Source of the DNA: Mycobacterium arosiense ATCC BAA-1401 = DSM 45069
GTDB taxonomy: Bacteria > Actinomycetota > Actinomycetes > Mycobacteriales > Mycobacteriaceae
DNA: 64,000 nt
Direction of reading: 5' to 3'
Assembly: GCF_002086125.1 (NCBI RefSeq)
Contig: NZ_MVHG01000001.1
Coordinates: 158,724 to 222,723, forward strand
Made by a program: the position numbers and the translations under genes. Within the stretch, counting starts at the first letter, position 1; each line of letters opens with the position of its first letter. This document shows, one piece after another, positions 1-8,601 of this stretch. A model generated the notes under the pieces. That model searched no databases. It was not told the origin of the DNA and was given only the letters and a program-made list of their open reading frames with translations.

Positions 1-38
1 GTCATCCGATCCTCGAAACACAAGCAACTCGCTGGCTT

Positions 39-69
39 AGCTATTTTAGCAGTAATGATATAAATAGCT
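39..69. promoter_or_regulatory. 8-bp perfect inverted repeat, candidate operator of the CoA-transferase gene
   Basis: Arms AGCTATTT (39-46) and AAATAGCT (62-69) are perfect, with a 15-nt centre, in an AT-rich patch just upstream of the TTG start at 106. The element includes the 9-mer CTATTTTAG (41-49), which recurs in opposite orientation inside the palindrome at 4028-4049. Size and symmetry suit a TetR-type dimer. The regulator is unknown. Confidence 0.5.
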
Positions 70-105
70 TCTCTGGTCGCATGCCGATCGGAAGGGCGGG
101 TGTAA

Positions 106-2493
106 TTGAGCGAGCGGGCCGAAAGCCGGCCGACACCGCTACACGATTTGCGTGTCGTCGAGATCAGTGACCGGATAGCGGGCAGCTACTGTGGGAAACT
201 GCTGCTCGACGCCGGCGCGCAGGTGCGTAAAATCGAACCGCCGCAAGGGGATTCGTTGCGGAGCTACTCCGCCAGCGGTTCCCCGGTTGCCCAGGGGCGC
301 GCCGCGCCGTTCTTCAGCTACCTCAATGCGGGCAAGCGCAGCGTGACGTTCGCGCCGGATTCGCAGCGTTACCGCGACGAACTGGCCGGTGCCGACGTCA
401 TCGTCGTGACCGCCGGCCGGGCGCGGGCCGCGGCGCTGGGCATCGACCCGGACCAACTGCTAAAACACACGCCGCGAGCGATCATCGTCACCATTTCCGA
501 CTTCGGCTGGACCGGACCGTACGCCGAGCGGGCCGCCACCGAGTTCACCTTGCAGGCGTGGTCCGGCTCGCCCGGCTTCCGCGGCGACCCCGCCGGGGCG
601 CCGATCTGTATCGGCGGCGATCTCGGGGAGTACATGGGCGGCGTGTTCGCCGCTTTCGGCGCGCTGGCCGTGCGCCGCCGCGTCGAGCGCGGCGGTCCCG
701 GCGAGCACCTGGACCTGTCCATGCTGGAGGCGCTGACCACGATGCAGAGCAGCGAGTGGCTGCATTCCCAGCTGCTGCAAGTCCCGCCGATCCGCCGCAC
801 CACCGAGGTCCCCTCGATCGAACCCGCCAAGGACGGCTTCGTCGGGATCACGATGGTCACCGGTCAGCAGTGGCTCGACTTCGCCGCGATGGTGGAATGC
901 CCGCAGTTGGAGGAGATCGAACAGCTGCGGTTTCAGATCGGTCGGTGGCAGTACCGCGACCTGATCCGCGAACAGATCCATCCGTGGCTGGCCGAGCGGA
1001 CCGTCGCGGAGATCGTCGAGCTCGGACAACTGTTCCGGCTACCGATCGCTGCGCTGGGCAACGGTGCCACCATCCGCGAGCTGGAATACGTGCGCGAGCG
1101 CGGGGTCTTCGTCGTCAATCCCGCCGGGTTCCATCAACCCCGGCCGCCCTGGCTGATGGCGGCCTGTGCGCCCAGGCCGGTGGGCGATACGCCCCTAGTC
1201 GGGGAAGCCGATGACGAGTCCCCTTGGCGCCGTTCGGAACTGGAAGCGGAGCCGGAGCCGGACGGGCTACCGCTGGCCGGTGTTCGCATCGTCGACCTGA
1301 CCGCCTTCTGGGCCGGGCCCGCCGCAACCCATCTGCTGGCGGCCTTCGGCGCCGACGTCGTCAAGATCGAGTCGATCCAGCGCCCCGACGGCATCCGGTA
1401 CTCGGGCGGGATGCGCACCGACGTGGACGACTGGTGGGAGTACGGCTGGGTGTTCCACGCGATGAACACCAACAAGCGTTCGGTCACACTGGATTTGGGC
1501 TCCGAGCGGGGCCGCGGCCTGTTCACCGAGCTGGTGGCCGGCGCCGACGTGGTGATCGAGAACTTCTCGCCGCGGGTGATGGAGCAGTTCGGGCTGACCG
1601 ACGATGCGCTGCGCAAGGTCAACCCGAAACTGGTGTTCGCCCGGATGCCCGCGTTCGGCGTCGAGGGGCCATGGCGCGACCGAGTCGGGTTCGCGCCCAC
1701 CATGGAACAGATCGCCGGCCTGGCCTGGGTGACCGGCCTGCCCGACGGGCCCCCGGTGACACCGCGGGGGGCCTGCGACCCGCTGGCCGGTGTGCACGCC
1801 GCGTTCGCCGTGCTGGCCGCGCTGAACTTCGCCGAACGGACCGGGACGGGCCAGCTGGTCGAGCTGCCGATGCTCGAAACCGTGCTCAACGTCACCGCGA
1901 TTCAGGCGATCGAGTCCGAGGTATTCGGGGTGACGCTGAGCCGTCGCGGCAATTGCGGTCACGACGCGGCGATCCAGAACATCTACCGGTGCGCCGGATC
2001 CGACGACTGGATCGCGATCACCGTTGGCGACGACGCGCAGTGGCGGGCGCTGGTGGAGCTGATGGGCCGGCCGGCGTGGTGCGACGACGAGGAGCTGTCC
2101 ACCATCGCCGGGCGGCATGGTCGAGCCGACGACATCGATGCCCGGCTGGCGGACTGGTTCATCGGGCGGCCACGTGATGCGACCGTGGAGATGTTGGCAG
2201 GCGCGGGAATTCCCGCCGCGCCGGTGGTGTCGCCGTCGCTGGTCACCGACAACCCGCAACTGCGCGCGCGCGGCTTTTTCGAGGCACTGCATCATGCGAG
2301 TACCGGACTCGGGCTCTACCCCTGCCCGCCGTTCGCTCGGCTCGCCGGCCAGCAGCGGTGGCTGCGGCGGCCGCCGCCGAAGCTGGGCGAGCACAATGGA
2401 GACATCCTGCGCGAAAGGTGCGGGCTGAGCGACCAAGAACTGACCCGCCTCGCGACGGGCGGGGTGATCGGGACCCGACCCAAGGGCCTCTAG
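106..2493 (+). CDS. double-length CaiB/BaiF family CoA-transferase (class III)
   Basis: Predicted class III CoA-transferase, moving CoA between carboxylic acids. At 795 aa it is about twice the usual ~400 aa because two CaiB-type units are fused: residues ~10-375 and ~385-790. Each starts with a typical segment (LHDLRVVEISD; LAGVRIVDLTAFWAGP), and each keeps an Asp where the family has its acyl-anhydride catalytic Asp: Asp172 in GGDLGEY and Asp558 in GACDPLAGV. The start is TTG at 106, directly after an in-frame TAA and behind a GGAAGGGCGGG-like ribosome site at 90-100. A ferredoxin gene follows 18 bp after the stop. In a cluster with oxygenases and an acyl-CoA ligase it probably activates a pathway intermediate. 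Whether both halves are active is unknown. Confidence 0.88.
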   Translation: MSERAESRPTPLHDLRVVEISDRIAGSYCGKLLLDAGAQVRKIEPPQGDSLRSYSASGSPVAQGRAAPFFSYLNAGKRSVTFAPDSQRYRDELAGADVIVVTAGRARAAALGIDPDQLLKHTPRAIIVTISDFGWTGPYAERAATEFTLQAWSGSPGFRGDPAGAPICIGGDLGEYMGGVFAAFGALAVRRRVERGGPGEHLDLSMLEALTTMQSSEWLHSQLLQVPPIRRTTEVPSIEPAKDGFVGITMVTGQQWLDFAAMVECPQLEEIEQLRFQIGRWQYRDLIREQIHPWLAERTVAEIVELGQLFRLPIAALGNGATIRELEYVRERGVFVVNPAGFHQPRPPWLMAACAPRPVGDTPLVGEADDESPWRRSELEAEPEPDGLPLAGVRIVDLTAFWAGPAATHLLAAFGADVVKIESIQRPDGIRYSGGMRTDVDDWWEYGWVFHAMNTNKRSVTLDLGSERGRGLFTELVAGADVVIENFSPRVMEQFGLTDDALRKVNPKLVFARMPAFGVEGPWRDRVGFAPTMEQIAGLAWVTGLPDGPPVTPRGACDPLAGVHAAFAVLAALNFAERTGTGQLVELPMLETVLNVTAIQAIESEVFGVTLSRRGNCGHDAAIQNIYRCAGSDDWIAITVGDDAQWRALVELMGRPAWCDDEELSTIAGRHGRADDIDARLADWFIGRPRDATVEMLAGAGIPAAPVVSPSLVTDNPQLRARGFFEALHHASTGLGLYPCPPFARLAGQQRWLRRPPPKLGEHNGDILRERCGLSDQELTRLATGGVIGTRPKGL

Positions 2494-2511
2494 AGAAGTG
2501 GAGGGCATCTG

Positions 2512-2703
2512 ATGCGCGTTACGGTCGACGAGAACTTGTGCGAGGCCAACGGCTTCTGCGAATCGCTAGCGCCCGAAGTGTTCGAGCTGGGCGACGAGGA
2601 CGTCGTGCAGATCGCGGATGGCCCGGTGCCGCCGCGTTTGGAGATCGACGTGCGGGCTGCGGTGGACCAATGTCCCAAGGCCGCGTTGCGGTTGCAGGAC
2701 TGA
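2512..2703 (+). CDS. 3Fe-4S ferredoxin
   Basis: A 63-aa single-cluster ferredoxin of the kind that feeds electrons to actinobacterial P450s. Cys10, Cys16 and Cys54 form the pattern C-E-A-N-G-F-C ... C-P. In such proteins the residue between the first two cysteines that replaces the fourth ligand varies; here it is Asn13, which predicts a 3Fe-4S cluster. The start ATG has GTGGAGGGC upstream. It sits between the CoA-transferase (same strand) and a convergent P450 whose stop is 24 bp away. The P450 and the Rieske oxygenase at 4120 are its most likely partners. No ferredoxin reductase gene is in this cluster. Confidence 0.92.
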   Translation: MRVTVDENLCEANGFCESLAPEVFELGDEDVVQIADGPVPPRLEIDVRAAVDQCPKAALRLQD

Positions 2704-2727
2704 CATCGGTCGGTCCGAGCCGCTGAC

Positions 2728-3966
2728 TCAGCGCCGCTCGGTCAGCGATATGGCCATCTCGTCGTAGATCGACATGTTGGTGGTCAGATTCGGATGGGCC
2801 ACCTTCGCCGGACCGATCTCGATGTCGTCGCAGCGCAACAAGAGCTCGTCGAGGACCGCGCGCAGTTCGGCCCGGGCCAGCATCGCGCCCAGGCAGTGGT
2901 GCGGTCCGCCGCCGCCGAACGCCACGTGCGGGTTGGGCTGTCGGCCGATGTCGAAGGTGAACGGCGAGGAGAACACCTCCTCGTCGCGGTTGGCCGAACG
3001 CAGTGTCGACACCACGCGTTCACCCCTGGCGATGTGCTGGCCGTCCATCTCGACGTCGACCTTTGCGGTGCGCGTCCAGTACGCCACCGGTGAGGCCCAG
3101 CGCAATACCTCCTCGACCGCGCTGGCCCGCAGGTCTTCCCGCTCGCGGTAGCGTTCCAGCTGCCCAGGGTTGGCGACGAACGCCTGCAGCCCGATGGCCA
3201 GCGCATTTTTGGTGGTGTCGCTGCCGGCGAACGCCAGCACGAAGAAAAAGAATTCGAGTTCGTTTTCGGGCAGGCTGAACTGCTCGCCGTCGTCCCCGGT
3301 GATCACCGCGGACGCCAAAGTGCTCCAGATGTCGTCGGTCGGATTGCGCCGCTTTTCGTCGGTGAGCTCCATCGCGTAGGCGAAGACCGAGGCGAAGAGC
3401 TCGGTTTCGGCATGCCCGCTCGGGTGCTCCTCGGGAGCGAGCGCCTTCAGGATGCGGTCGAACAGCTCGAAGATCCGCGGCCGGTCCTCCTCGGGGATGC
3501 CGATGATGTCGCCGATGACCGTCATCGGTAGCGCGTCGGCGACGTCGGCGATCCAGTCCCCACCACCCCGGGCGAGCAGGCCGTCGATCATCCGCGCCGC
3601 ACGCGACCGGATGCCGTTCTCCAGCTTGGCGATCGCGCGCGGGTTGAAGGCGCTCGAGATCAGTTTGCGGCGCTTGTTCAGGTCCGGCGGGTCCAGCGTG
3701 ATGATCGTCGGGGATGCCGAAAACATCGCGACCGGTTGAATGAGCGGGCCGTCGGCCGCGGTGAACGAGTCGGTGTCGCGATGCAAGCGGACCGCGTGCC
3801 GGTGCTTGGTGGCGACCCAGAATTGGCGCCGGACGGTGTCGGCGACACCCGGTGTCAGGTCGTGCCGAAACAGCGGCCGGCTACGCCGCAACTCGGCGAA
3901 CAGTTCGTCGGGAAAACCGTTACGCCACAGAGCGAAATCGGAAAGGTCCACCGCAGCGGCCGTCAT
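2728..3966 (-). CDS. cytochrome P450 monooxygenase
   Basis: A soluble bacterial P450 of about 412 aa. Visible motifs are the I-helix AFAGSDTTKNAL, the K-helix EEVLRW (ExxR), and the haem loop FGGGGPHHCLG with Cys358 as thiolate ligand. The haem-loop style resembles the mycobacterial steroid/branched-lipid P450s (CYP124/125/142 type), but I do not assign a CYP family. Start ATG at 3966 is chosen because GGGGG lies 5 nt upstream; ATG 3978 and TTG 4026 are in frame but lack a good ribosome site. It is divergent from the Rieske oxygenase at 4120, with a palindrome in the shared promoter, and convergent with the ferredoxin that probably reduces it. Confidence 0.93.
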   Translation of the reverse strand: MTAAAVDLSDFALWRNGFPDELFAELRRSRPLFRHDLTPGVADTVRRQFWVATKHRHAVRLHRDTDSFTAADGPLIQPVAMFSASPTIITLDPPDLNKRRKLISSAFNPRAIAKLENGIRSRAARMIDGLLARGGGDWIADVADALPMTVIGDIIGIPEEDRPRIFELFDRILKALAPEEHPSGHAETELFASVFAYAMELTDEKRRNPTDDIWSTLASAVITGDDGEQFSLPENELEFFFFVLAFAGSDTTKNALAIGLQAFVANPGQLERYREREDLRASAVEEVLRWASPVAYWTRTAKVDVEMDGQHIARGERVVSTLRSANRDEEVFSSPFTFDIGRQPNPHVAFGGGGPHHCLGAMLARAELRAVLDELLLRCDDIEIGPAKVAHPNLTTNMSIYDEMAISLTERR

Positions 3967-4027
3967 GCGAACCCCCATTGGCTGGGACGCCACGCGACGC
4001 CCGACCGACGGCGCGTTGACGTTCAAT

Positions 4028-4049
4028 GTCTAAAATAGTAAAAATAGAC
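4028..4049. promoter_or_regulatory. palindrome in the divergent P450/Rieske promoter
   Basis: Arms GTCTA (4028-4032) and TAGAC (4045-4049) flank a 12-nt AT-rich centre that contains AAAATAG twice, 9 bp apart. The 9-mer CTAAAATAG (4030-4038) is the reverse complement of CTATTTTAG at 41-49. The site lies between the P450 start (3966, minus) and the Rieske start (4120, plus), so one regulator could control both directions. Confidence 0.45.
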
Positions 4050-4119
4050 GGTAGTCGTCGAAACGCGGTGAGTTAAGAGCGGCCCAGATGCGCCCGGCCG
4101 CGTGGGAAACGGAGTTCTC

Positions 4120-5229
4120 GTGACGAATACGATTCCAGAGTCAGACCCTTCGGAACGGGAGTTCGGGCAGTCTGGCATCGCGTTGTCGACCTACCGTTTC
4201 CCGACGGGATGGTTCATCGTCGCCTTCGGTTCCGACCTGGCTCCCGGTCAGGTCAAGCGCGCGCACTACTTCGGTGAGGAGCTGGTGCTGTTCCGCACCG
4301 AGTCGGGCCGCGTCCACGTGATGGAGGCCTATTGCCAGCACCTGGGCGCCAACCTCGCCGTGGGCGGCACCGTGGAGGGCGAGAACATCGTCTGCCCCTG
4401 GCACGGGTGGCAGTGGCGTGGCGACGGCAGCAACGCGCTGATTCCCTACAGCAAGATCGGGTGCAAGAACAACGTGCGCATCCGGACCTACCCGAGCGTG
4501 GAGTGGTACGGCTTCGTCCTGGCCTGGCACGAGCGGCACGGGCGGGCGCCGTACTGGCAGCCGCCGGTGCTACCCGAGCTGGAGACCGACGAGTACTACC
4601 CCCTGCACCCGCACACCCAGATGCTCAACCGGGTCAAGGTGCATCCGCAGATGATCATCGAGAACGCCGCCGACCCGTACCACGTTCAGTACGTGCACAA
4701 GGCCGCCAATCCGGCCACCACGGCGTCGTTCGAGGTGGCCGGCTATCACCTGCACGCCACGGTCAACGCCCACTTCGGCGGGGGCCGCGCCCAGACGTGG
4801 CTGACCCCGAACGGTCCGGTGGACGCCAAGATCATCTACGACAACTATTCGCTGGGCCTCGGCGTGGTGCGCTTCCCCAGCGAGCTGGTGGCCACCGTGC
4901 AGGTCACCGGCCAGACGCCGGTCGACGAGGACTACACCGATTACTTCTACACCCAGGCTTCCGTGCGCGAACCGGGTGACAGCGGCGACGTGCCCACCGG
5001 CCGTGCCGCCCGATTCCTCGCGCTGCAGCAAGAGGTCATCAAGCAGGACTTCTTCACCTGGGAGAACATGAAATACCTGGAGAAGCCGAACCTGGCGCCC
5101 GAAGAGGCGCACGACTACGCGGCCCTGCGCCGCTGGGCGCACCGCTTCTACCCGGGGGAGCAACCGTCGCCGTCGGATTTCGGCTACACCGCCGAAGGCG
5201 AGCCCGACCCGGCGGCCGCCAAAGCTTGA
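4120..5229 (+). CDS. KshA-like Rieske non-haem iron oxygenase
   Basis: Oxygenase component of a two- or three-component Rieske system, 369 aa. The 2Fe-2S ligands are Cys72-x-His74 and Cys92-x2-His95 (CPWHGW). The mononuclear iron site is in ENAADPYHVQYVH, with Asn182, Asp185, His188 and His193. The layout is like 3-ketosteroid 9-alpha-hydroxylase KshA and related single-subunit oxygenases, so a steroid or other polycyclic substrate is plausible but not shown. Start GTG 4120 is preferred over GTG 4102 because GGAG (4111-4114) lies 5 nt upstream. The stop overlaps or nearly touches the acyl-CoA ligase start, so they form an operon. A dedicated reductase is not visible. Confidence 0.88.
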   Translation: MTNTIPESDPSEREFGQSGIALSTYRFPTGWFIVAFGSDLAPGQVKRAHYFGEELVLFRTESGRVHVMEAYCQHLGANLAVGGTVEGENIVCPWHGWQWRGDGSNALIPYSKIGCKNNVRIRTYPSVEWYGFVLAWHERHGRAPYWQPPVLPELETDEYYPLHPHTQMLNRVKVHPQMIIENAADPYHVQYVHKAANPATTASFEVAGYHLHATVNAHFGGGRAQTWLTPNGPVDAKIIYDNYSLGLGVVRFPSELVATVQVTGQTPVDEDYTDYFYTQASVREPGDSGDVPTGRAARFLALQQEVIKQDFFTWENMKYLEKPNLAPEEAHDYAALRRWAHRFYPGEQPSPSDFGYTAEGEPDPAAAKA

Positions 5230-5240
5230 TCAGCGGCTCG

Positions 5241-6827
5241 ATGCGCCCGGACGGGAGCGGACCGCTCGGCCCCTCCGATTTCGGGGTCGACCGTTTCACC
5301 GTGCCGGCCGTGCTTGATCGCCGCGCGCACCAGCACCCCGAGCGGGTGATGATGTCGATCGCCGGTATCGACGTGACCTTCGAGCAGATGCGTCAGCGGT
5401 CGTGCGCGGCGGCAAACCTGTTGACCGATTTGGGTGTCGAGCGAGGTGACCGCATCGCGTTGTTCACCGGCACGTGTCCGGAGTGGATCTACTTCTGGTT
5501 GGGTGCCGCGCGGATCGGTGCGGTGAGCGCGGCGATCAATGCCGCGAACAAAGGCGATTTCCTGTTGCACGCCCTGCGGGCGTCGCAAGCCAAGGTGATG
5601 CTGACCGACGCCGAACGCCGGCCCCGCGCCGCCGAGGTTGCCGACGCGGTGGAAACCTTGACAAACGTTGTGGTGCAGAATGGTTCGCTGACCGCGGCGC
5701 TGAGTCAACGCACCGGCGATGCGCCGGCCGGTGACCCGGGCCAGGCCGACGACCTGGCCTGCCTGTTCTTCACCTCGGGCACCACCGGCCCGTCCAAGGC
5801 GGTCGCCACGACGTGGCACTACCTGTTCTCCGTGGCCGCCACCGTCTCATCGGCCTGGCAATTACGCGAAGCAGAGGTGTTGTGGACGGCGATGCCGTTG
5901 TTTCACCTGAGCGCGGCACCTAGCATCCTGGTGCCGATGCTGGTCGGCTCGACGACGGTGCTGGCCGGGTCCTTCCATCCCGGCGAGGTGTGGGACGACA
6001 TACGCGCCCGCGGCGCCGTCGGATTCGCCGGTGCGGGGGCGATGGTATCGATGCTGCAGACTCTGCCCGCGGATCCGGGTGACGCACGGCTGCCGCTGCG
6101 GTTCATCTCCGCCGCGCCGATCGACGCCAACTCTTACCGCGACATCGAAAAGCGGTACGGCTGCCGCGTTGTCACGATGTACGGGCTCACCGAGGCGTTT
6201 CCCATCGCGGTCAAGACGGTCGCCGATGACGGGGTTCCCGGGACCTCGGGCCGTCCGAATCCCGATTTCGAGGTGCGGATCCTCGACGAACGAGGGAATG
6301 CACTGCCGCCCGACGCCGTGGGTGAAATCGCCTGTCGGCCCAGGCGCCCGCATGTGATGAGCGAGGGCTACGTGGCCGCGGATTCGCGGATAAAGCCGCA
6401 TCCGGAATGGTTTCGCACCGGCGATCTGGGCCGGCTCGATCGTGATCAGAATCTGACCTATGTGGACCGAATCAAGGATGCGTTGCGCCGGCGCGGCGAG
6501 AATATCTCTTCGGTCGAGGTGGAGGCCGTTGTCACGAGCCATCCCGCCGTGGCCGAGGCCGCCGCGGTCGGCGTGCCCAGCGAGTTGGGCGAGGACGATG
6601 TCCTGGTGGTGGTCACGCTGCGGCCCGGCGCGACACTGGATTTCGTGGAATTGCTCGACTTCTGCTCGGCCCGCATGCCGTATTTCTGCGTTCCGCGATT
6701 CGTGGAGATCGTGAGCGAACTGCCGAAGAACGCGATCGGCCGGATACGCAAAGACTTATTGCGCGAACGGGGCGTCGCTCGCCGAGCGTGGGATCGTGAA
6801 AGTAGTGGGTATGTCGTTCGCCGTTAG
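5241..6827 (+). CDS. acyl-CoA ligase (AMP-binding, FadD/CaiC type)
   Basis: ATP-dependent acid:CoA ligase, about 528 aa, which would activate a carboxylic acid as its adenylate and then thioester. The P-loop-like FTSGTTGPSKAV lies near residue 180, YGLTEAFPIAV near 315, the hinge region FRTGDLGRLDRD near 395, and PKNAIGRIRKDLL with the C-terminal catalytic Lys near 500. The ATG at 5241 is taken as start; an in-frame TTG at 5226 would overlap the upstream TGA by 4 bp and is a real alternative. It follows the Rieske gene tightly, pointing to CoA activation of an oxygenated product. Confidence 0.9.
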   Translation: MRPDGSGPLGPSDFGVDRFTVPAVLDRRAHQHPERVMMSIAGIDVTFEQMRQRSCAAANLLTDLGVERGDRIALFTGTCPEWIYFWLGAARIGAVSAAINAANKGDFLLHALRASQAKVMLTDAERRPRAAEVADAVETLTNVVVQNGSLTAALSQRTGDAPAGDPGQADDLACLFFTSGTTGPSKAVATTWHYLFSVAATVSSAWQLREAEVLWTAMPLFHLSAAPSILVPMLVGSTTVLAGSFHPGEVWDDIRARGAVGFAGAGAMVSMLQTLPADPGDARLPLRFISAAPIDANSYRDIEKRYGCRVVTMYGLTEAFPIAVKTVADDGVPGTSGRPNPDFEVRILDERGNALPPDAVGEIACRPRRPHVMSEGYVAADSRIKPHPEWFRTGDLGRLDRDQNLTYVDRIKDALRRRGENISSVEVEAVVTSHPAVAEAAAVGVPSELGEDDVLVVVTLRPGATLDFVELLDFCSARMPYFCVPRFVEIVSELPKNAIGRIRKDLLRERGVARRAWDRESSGYVVRR

Positions 6828-6917
6828 GTTCCGCTAATGTCACGTAATAGTCGACGAGTTGCACTAATGTCCCGTCAGCGCAGTGTCGGCGGAGGTTTCT
6901 GAGAGAGGCTGGAAGCG

Positions 6918-7343
6918 ATGACCATGACTTATCAGGAACAGCAGATGCTGCAAGCCGCCACCGGACGCGCTGCCATCCTGGATCTGGATGCCCGGCACAA
7001 TCGGGCCTACTCCGACGGTGATCGCGACCGCTGGGTCGCCACCTTCCGTCATTCCGGTGCCAGCTATACCCGCGACGGTGAGCAGTTCAGCGACCTGCGT
7101 TCGGCCTTCGACGGTGGTGACGGCCAACGACTGGTCACGGTCGATCACGAGATCCGCGTCGACGGGGTCAACGGGACTCAGCGTTGTGTCGCCGTGCTTT
7201 TCGCCGCGATGTATGGCGACACCACGCTGCGGGCCACCGGGACCTTCCGCGACACATTGATCTACGAGCGGGGCGGCTGGTACTTCACTTCGCGTACCCT
7301 GCAATGGGATTCCGTCCCGAGTCGCCACCCCCTCGTTATGTGA
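6918..7343 (+). CDS. SnoaL/NTF2-like fold protein
   Basis: A 141-aa protein with the NTF2-like cone fold used by SnoaL cyclases, ketosteroid isomerases and ring-hydroxylating dioxygenase beta subunits. Helix-rich N-terminus (ILDLDARHNRAYSDGDRDRW) is followed by strands with FRHSGASYTRDGE and GTFRDTLIYERGGWYF, ending in the typical RTLQWD. The ribosome site is GAGAGAGGC before ATG 6918; a second ATG is two codons in. The MaoC-like pair follows 13 bp later, so it belongs to that transcription unit. Isomerase, hydratase or dioxygenase-accessory roles cannot be separated from sequence. Confidence 0.8.
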   Translation: MTMTYQEQQMLQAATGRAAILDLDARHNRAYSDGDRDRWVATFRHSGASYTRDGEQFSDLRSAFDGGDGQRLVTVDHEIRVDGVNGTQRCVAVLFAAMYGDTTLRATGTFRDTLIYERGGWYFTSRTLQWDSVPSRHPLVM

Positions 7344-7356
7344 GCGGCACCGATAC

Positions 7357-7887
7357 GTGGACCAGGATTTCGGTCAGCGGTTGGCCTTCGGCACCTACGA
7401 CGATGCGCTGCGGATGGTCGGCGCGCAAAGCGAGCCACGCGTCGCCAAAACCGCGGTCAGCGCCGCACGCATCCAGCTGTTCGCCGCGATGGTGCGCGAC
7501 GGAAACCGCTCGTACTGGGACCCGGAGTTCGCCCGGCGGCATTGGGGAGGATTGCTCGCACCGCCCGCGCTGTTGATGGGCTGGCTGATCCCACCGCCGT
7601 GGCAACCCGGGGGGAGGAGCACTCCTTCGTTGATCGCCCTTCAGGTGCCGCTGCCCGGCACCACGTTCATCAACGCGGCCAACGAGGTTGAGTTCGGTCA
7701 ACCCATCGTCGAAGGCGACGTGCTGACCGCAGTCGACGAGCTGGTCGCGGTGTCGCCGGAGAAGCAAACGCGGCTGGGCGTCGGCCATTTCGTCGAGACG
7801 CTGGAGACCTATCGCCGTCAGGACGGGACCGTGGTCGCCACCAATCGCAATACCTTGTTCCGGTTTACGCCGGGAGCGTCCACGTGA
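7357..7887 (+). CDS. MaoC-like hydratase subunit (N-terminal type)
   Basis: A 176-aa protein resembling the N-terminal half of two-hot-dog enoyl-CoA hydratases/dehydratases. Recognisable segments are SYWDPEFARRHWGGLLAPPALLMGW near residues 55-80 and the end VGHFVETLETYRRQDGTVVATNRNTLFRF. This half usually lacks the catalytic Asp/His pair and pairs with a catalytic partner, which fits the next gene. Start is GTG 7357. Its stop overlaps the partner's GTG by 4 bp (GTGA), implying translational coupling and a heteromeric enzyme, as in ChsH1/ChsH2 or HadAB-type systems. Confidence 0.8.
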   Translation: MDQDFGQRLAFGTYDDALRMVGAQSEPRVAKTAVSAARIQLFAAMVRDGNRSYWDPEFARRHWGGLLAPPALLMGWLIPPPWQPGGRSTPSLIALQVPLPGTTFINAANEVEFGQPIVEGDVLTAVDELVAVSPEKQTRLGVGHFVETLETYRRQDGTVVATNRNTLFRFTPGAST

Positions 7888-8345
7888 CCGACGACGGCCT
7901 GGATTGGCACCGGATCACCGTTCCCGTCGACCTGCCCGAGGTGATCGACCACATCAGCTACCAGCGGGTGGTGGAGAACGCCGGGGCGACGTGGGACTAT
8001 TTCCCCGGCCATTTCGATCCGAATTACGCTCAGGCGCAGGGCAATCCGACGATCTACGTGAACACGATGCACCTGGCCGGATTCGCCGACCGCGTCGCGA
8101 CCGACTGGGCGGGTCCGCGATCCCGCGTGGTGCGCCGGTCCATGCGGCTGGCCGGGTCGGTGTATGCCGGCGACACGATGATCGGCCGGGGCCGGGCCGT
8201 GGCGAAGCGCCGGGACACCTCGGTGTTCCCGCCGCGCTGCCTGGTCGACGTCGAAATCCAGGTGACCAATCAGCATGGCGCGCTGTGCTGTCCGGTTGAG
8301 CTGACCTTGCAGGTGCCCGGATCCGCGCAGCACGGCGATGGATGA
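7884..8345 (+). CDS. MaoC-like hydratase subunit (catalytic type)
   Basis: A 153-aa single hot-dog domain. The hydratase signature is present as WDYFPGHFDPNYAQ, with Asp and His in the positions of the family D-x4-H motif, followed by YVNTMHLAGFADR and YAGDTMIGRGRAVAKR. It should hydrate a trans-2-enoyl-CoA, or run the reverse dehydration, together with the coupled upstream subunit. This is the last gene of the plus-strand run 4120-8345. A two-gene MaoC unit next to a KshA-like oxygenase recalls steroid side-chain degradation, but the substrate here is unknown. Confidence 0.82.
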   Translation: MTDDGLDWHRITVPVDLPEVIDHISYQRVVENAGATWDYFPGHFDPNYAQAQGNPTIYVNTMHLAGFADRVATDWAGPRSRVVRRSMRLAGSVYAGDTMIGRGRAVAKRRDTSVFPPRCLVDVEIQVTNQHGALCCPVELTLQVPGSAQHGDG

Positions 8346-8601
8346 CGTGGGCGAGTCACCTGATATTGAGTCCACTCGGATTCAGAGTCGGGCTATTGTG
8401 TTCCGGCTTCAGTTGATCTCGCCGGCAACATCGTGTGCAGCACTGGAACACCGCCCCAGAACACTTCGACGACCTCCGCCGGGAACTCCGCAGTAAGCCC
8501 GCCACGCATGCCGTTCACGTTAAAGGCGGCATGGAAGAAATCACCACCCCAGGCTCTTTGAGCGGGACAGACGTTTCTGCGATCCGCGACGCTGGACGGA
8601 C
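8346..8601. other. intergenic stretch, possible ORF remnant
   Basis: No convincing gene. A short plus-strand frame from GTG 8435 to TAG 8603-8605 encodes 56 residues (begins MQHWNTAPEHFDDLRREL if GTG starts) with plausible composition, but it has no clear ribosome site and runs into the end of the SulP gene. It may be the tail of a lost gene. Confidence 0.3.
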
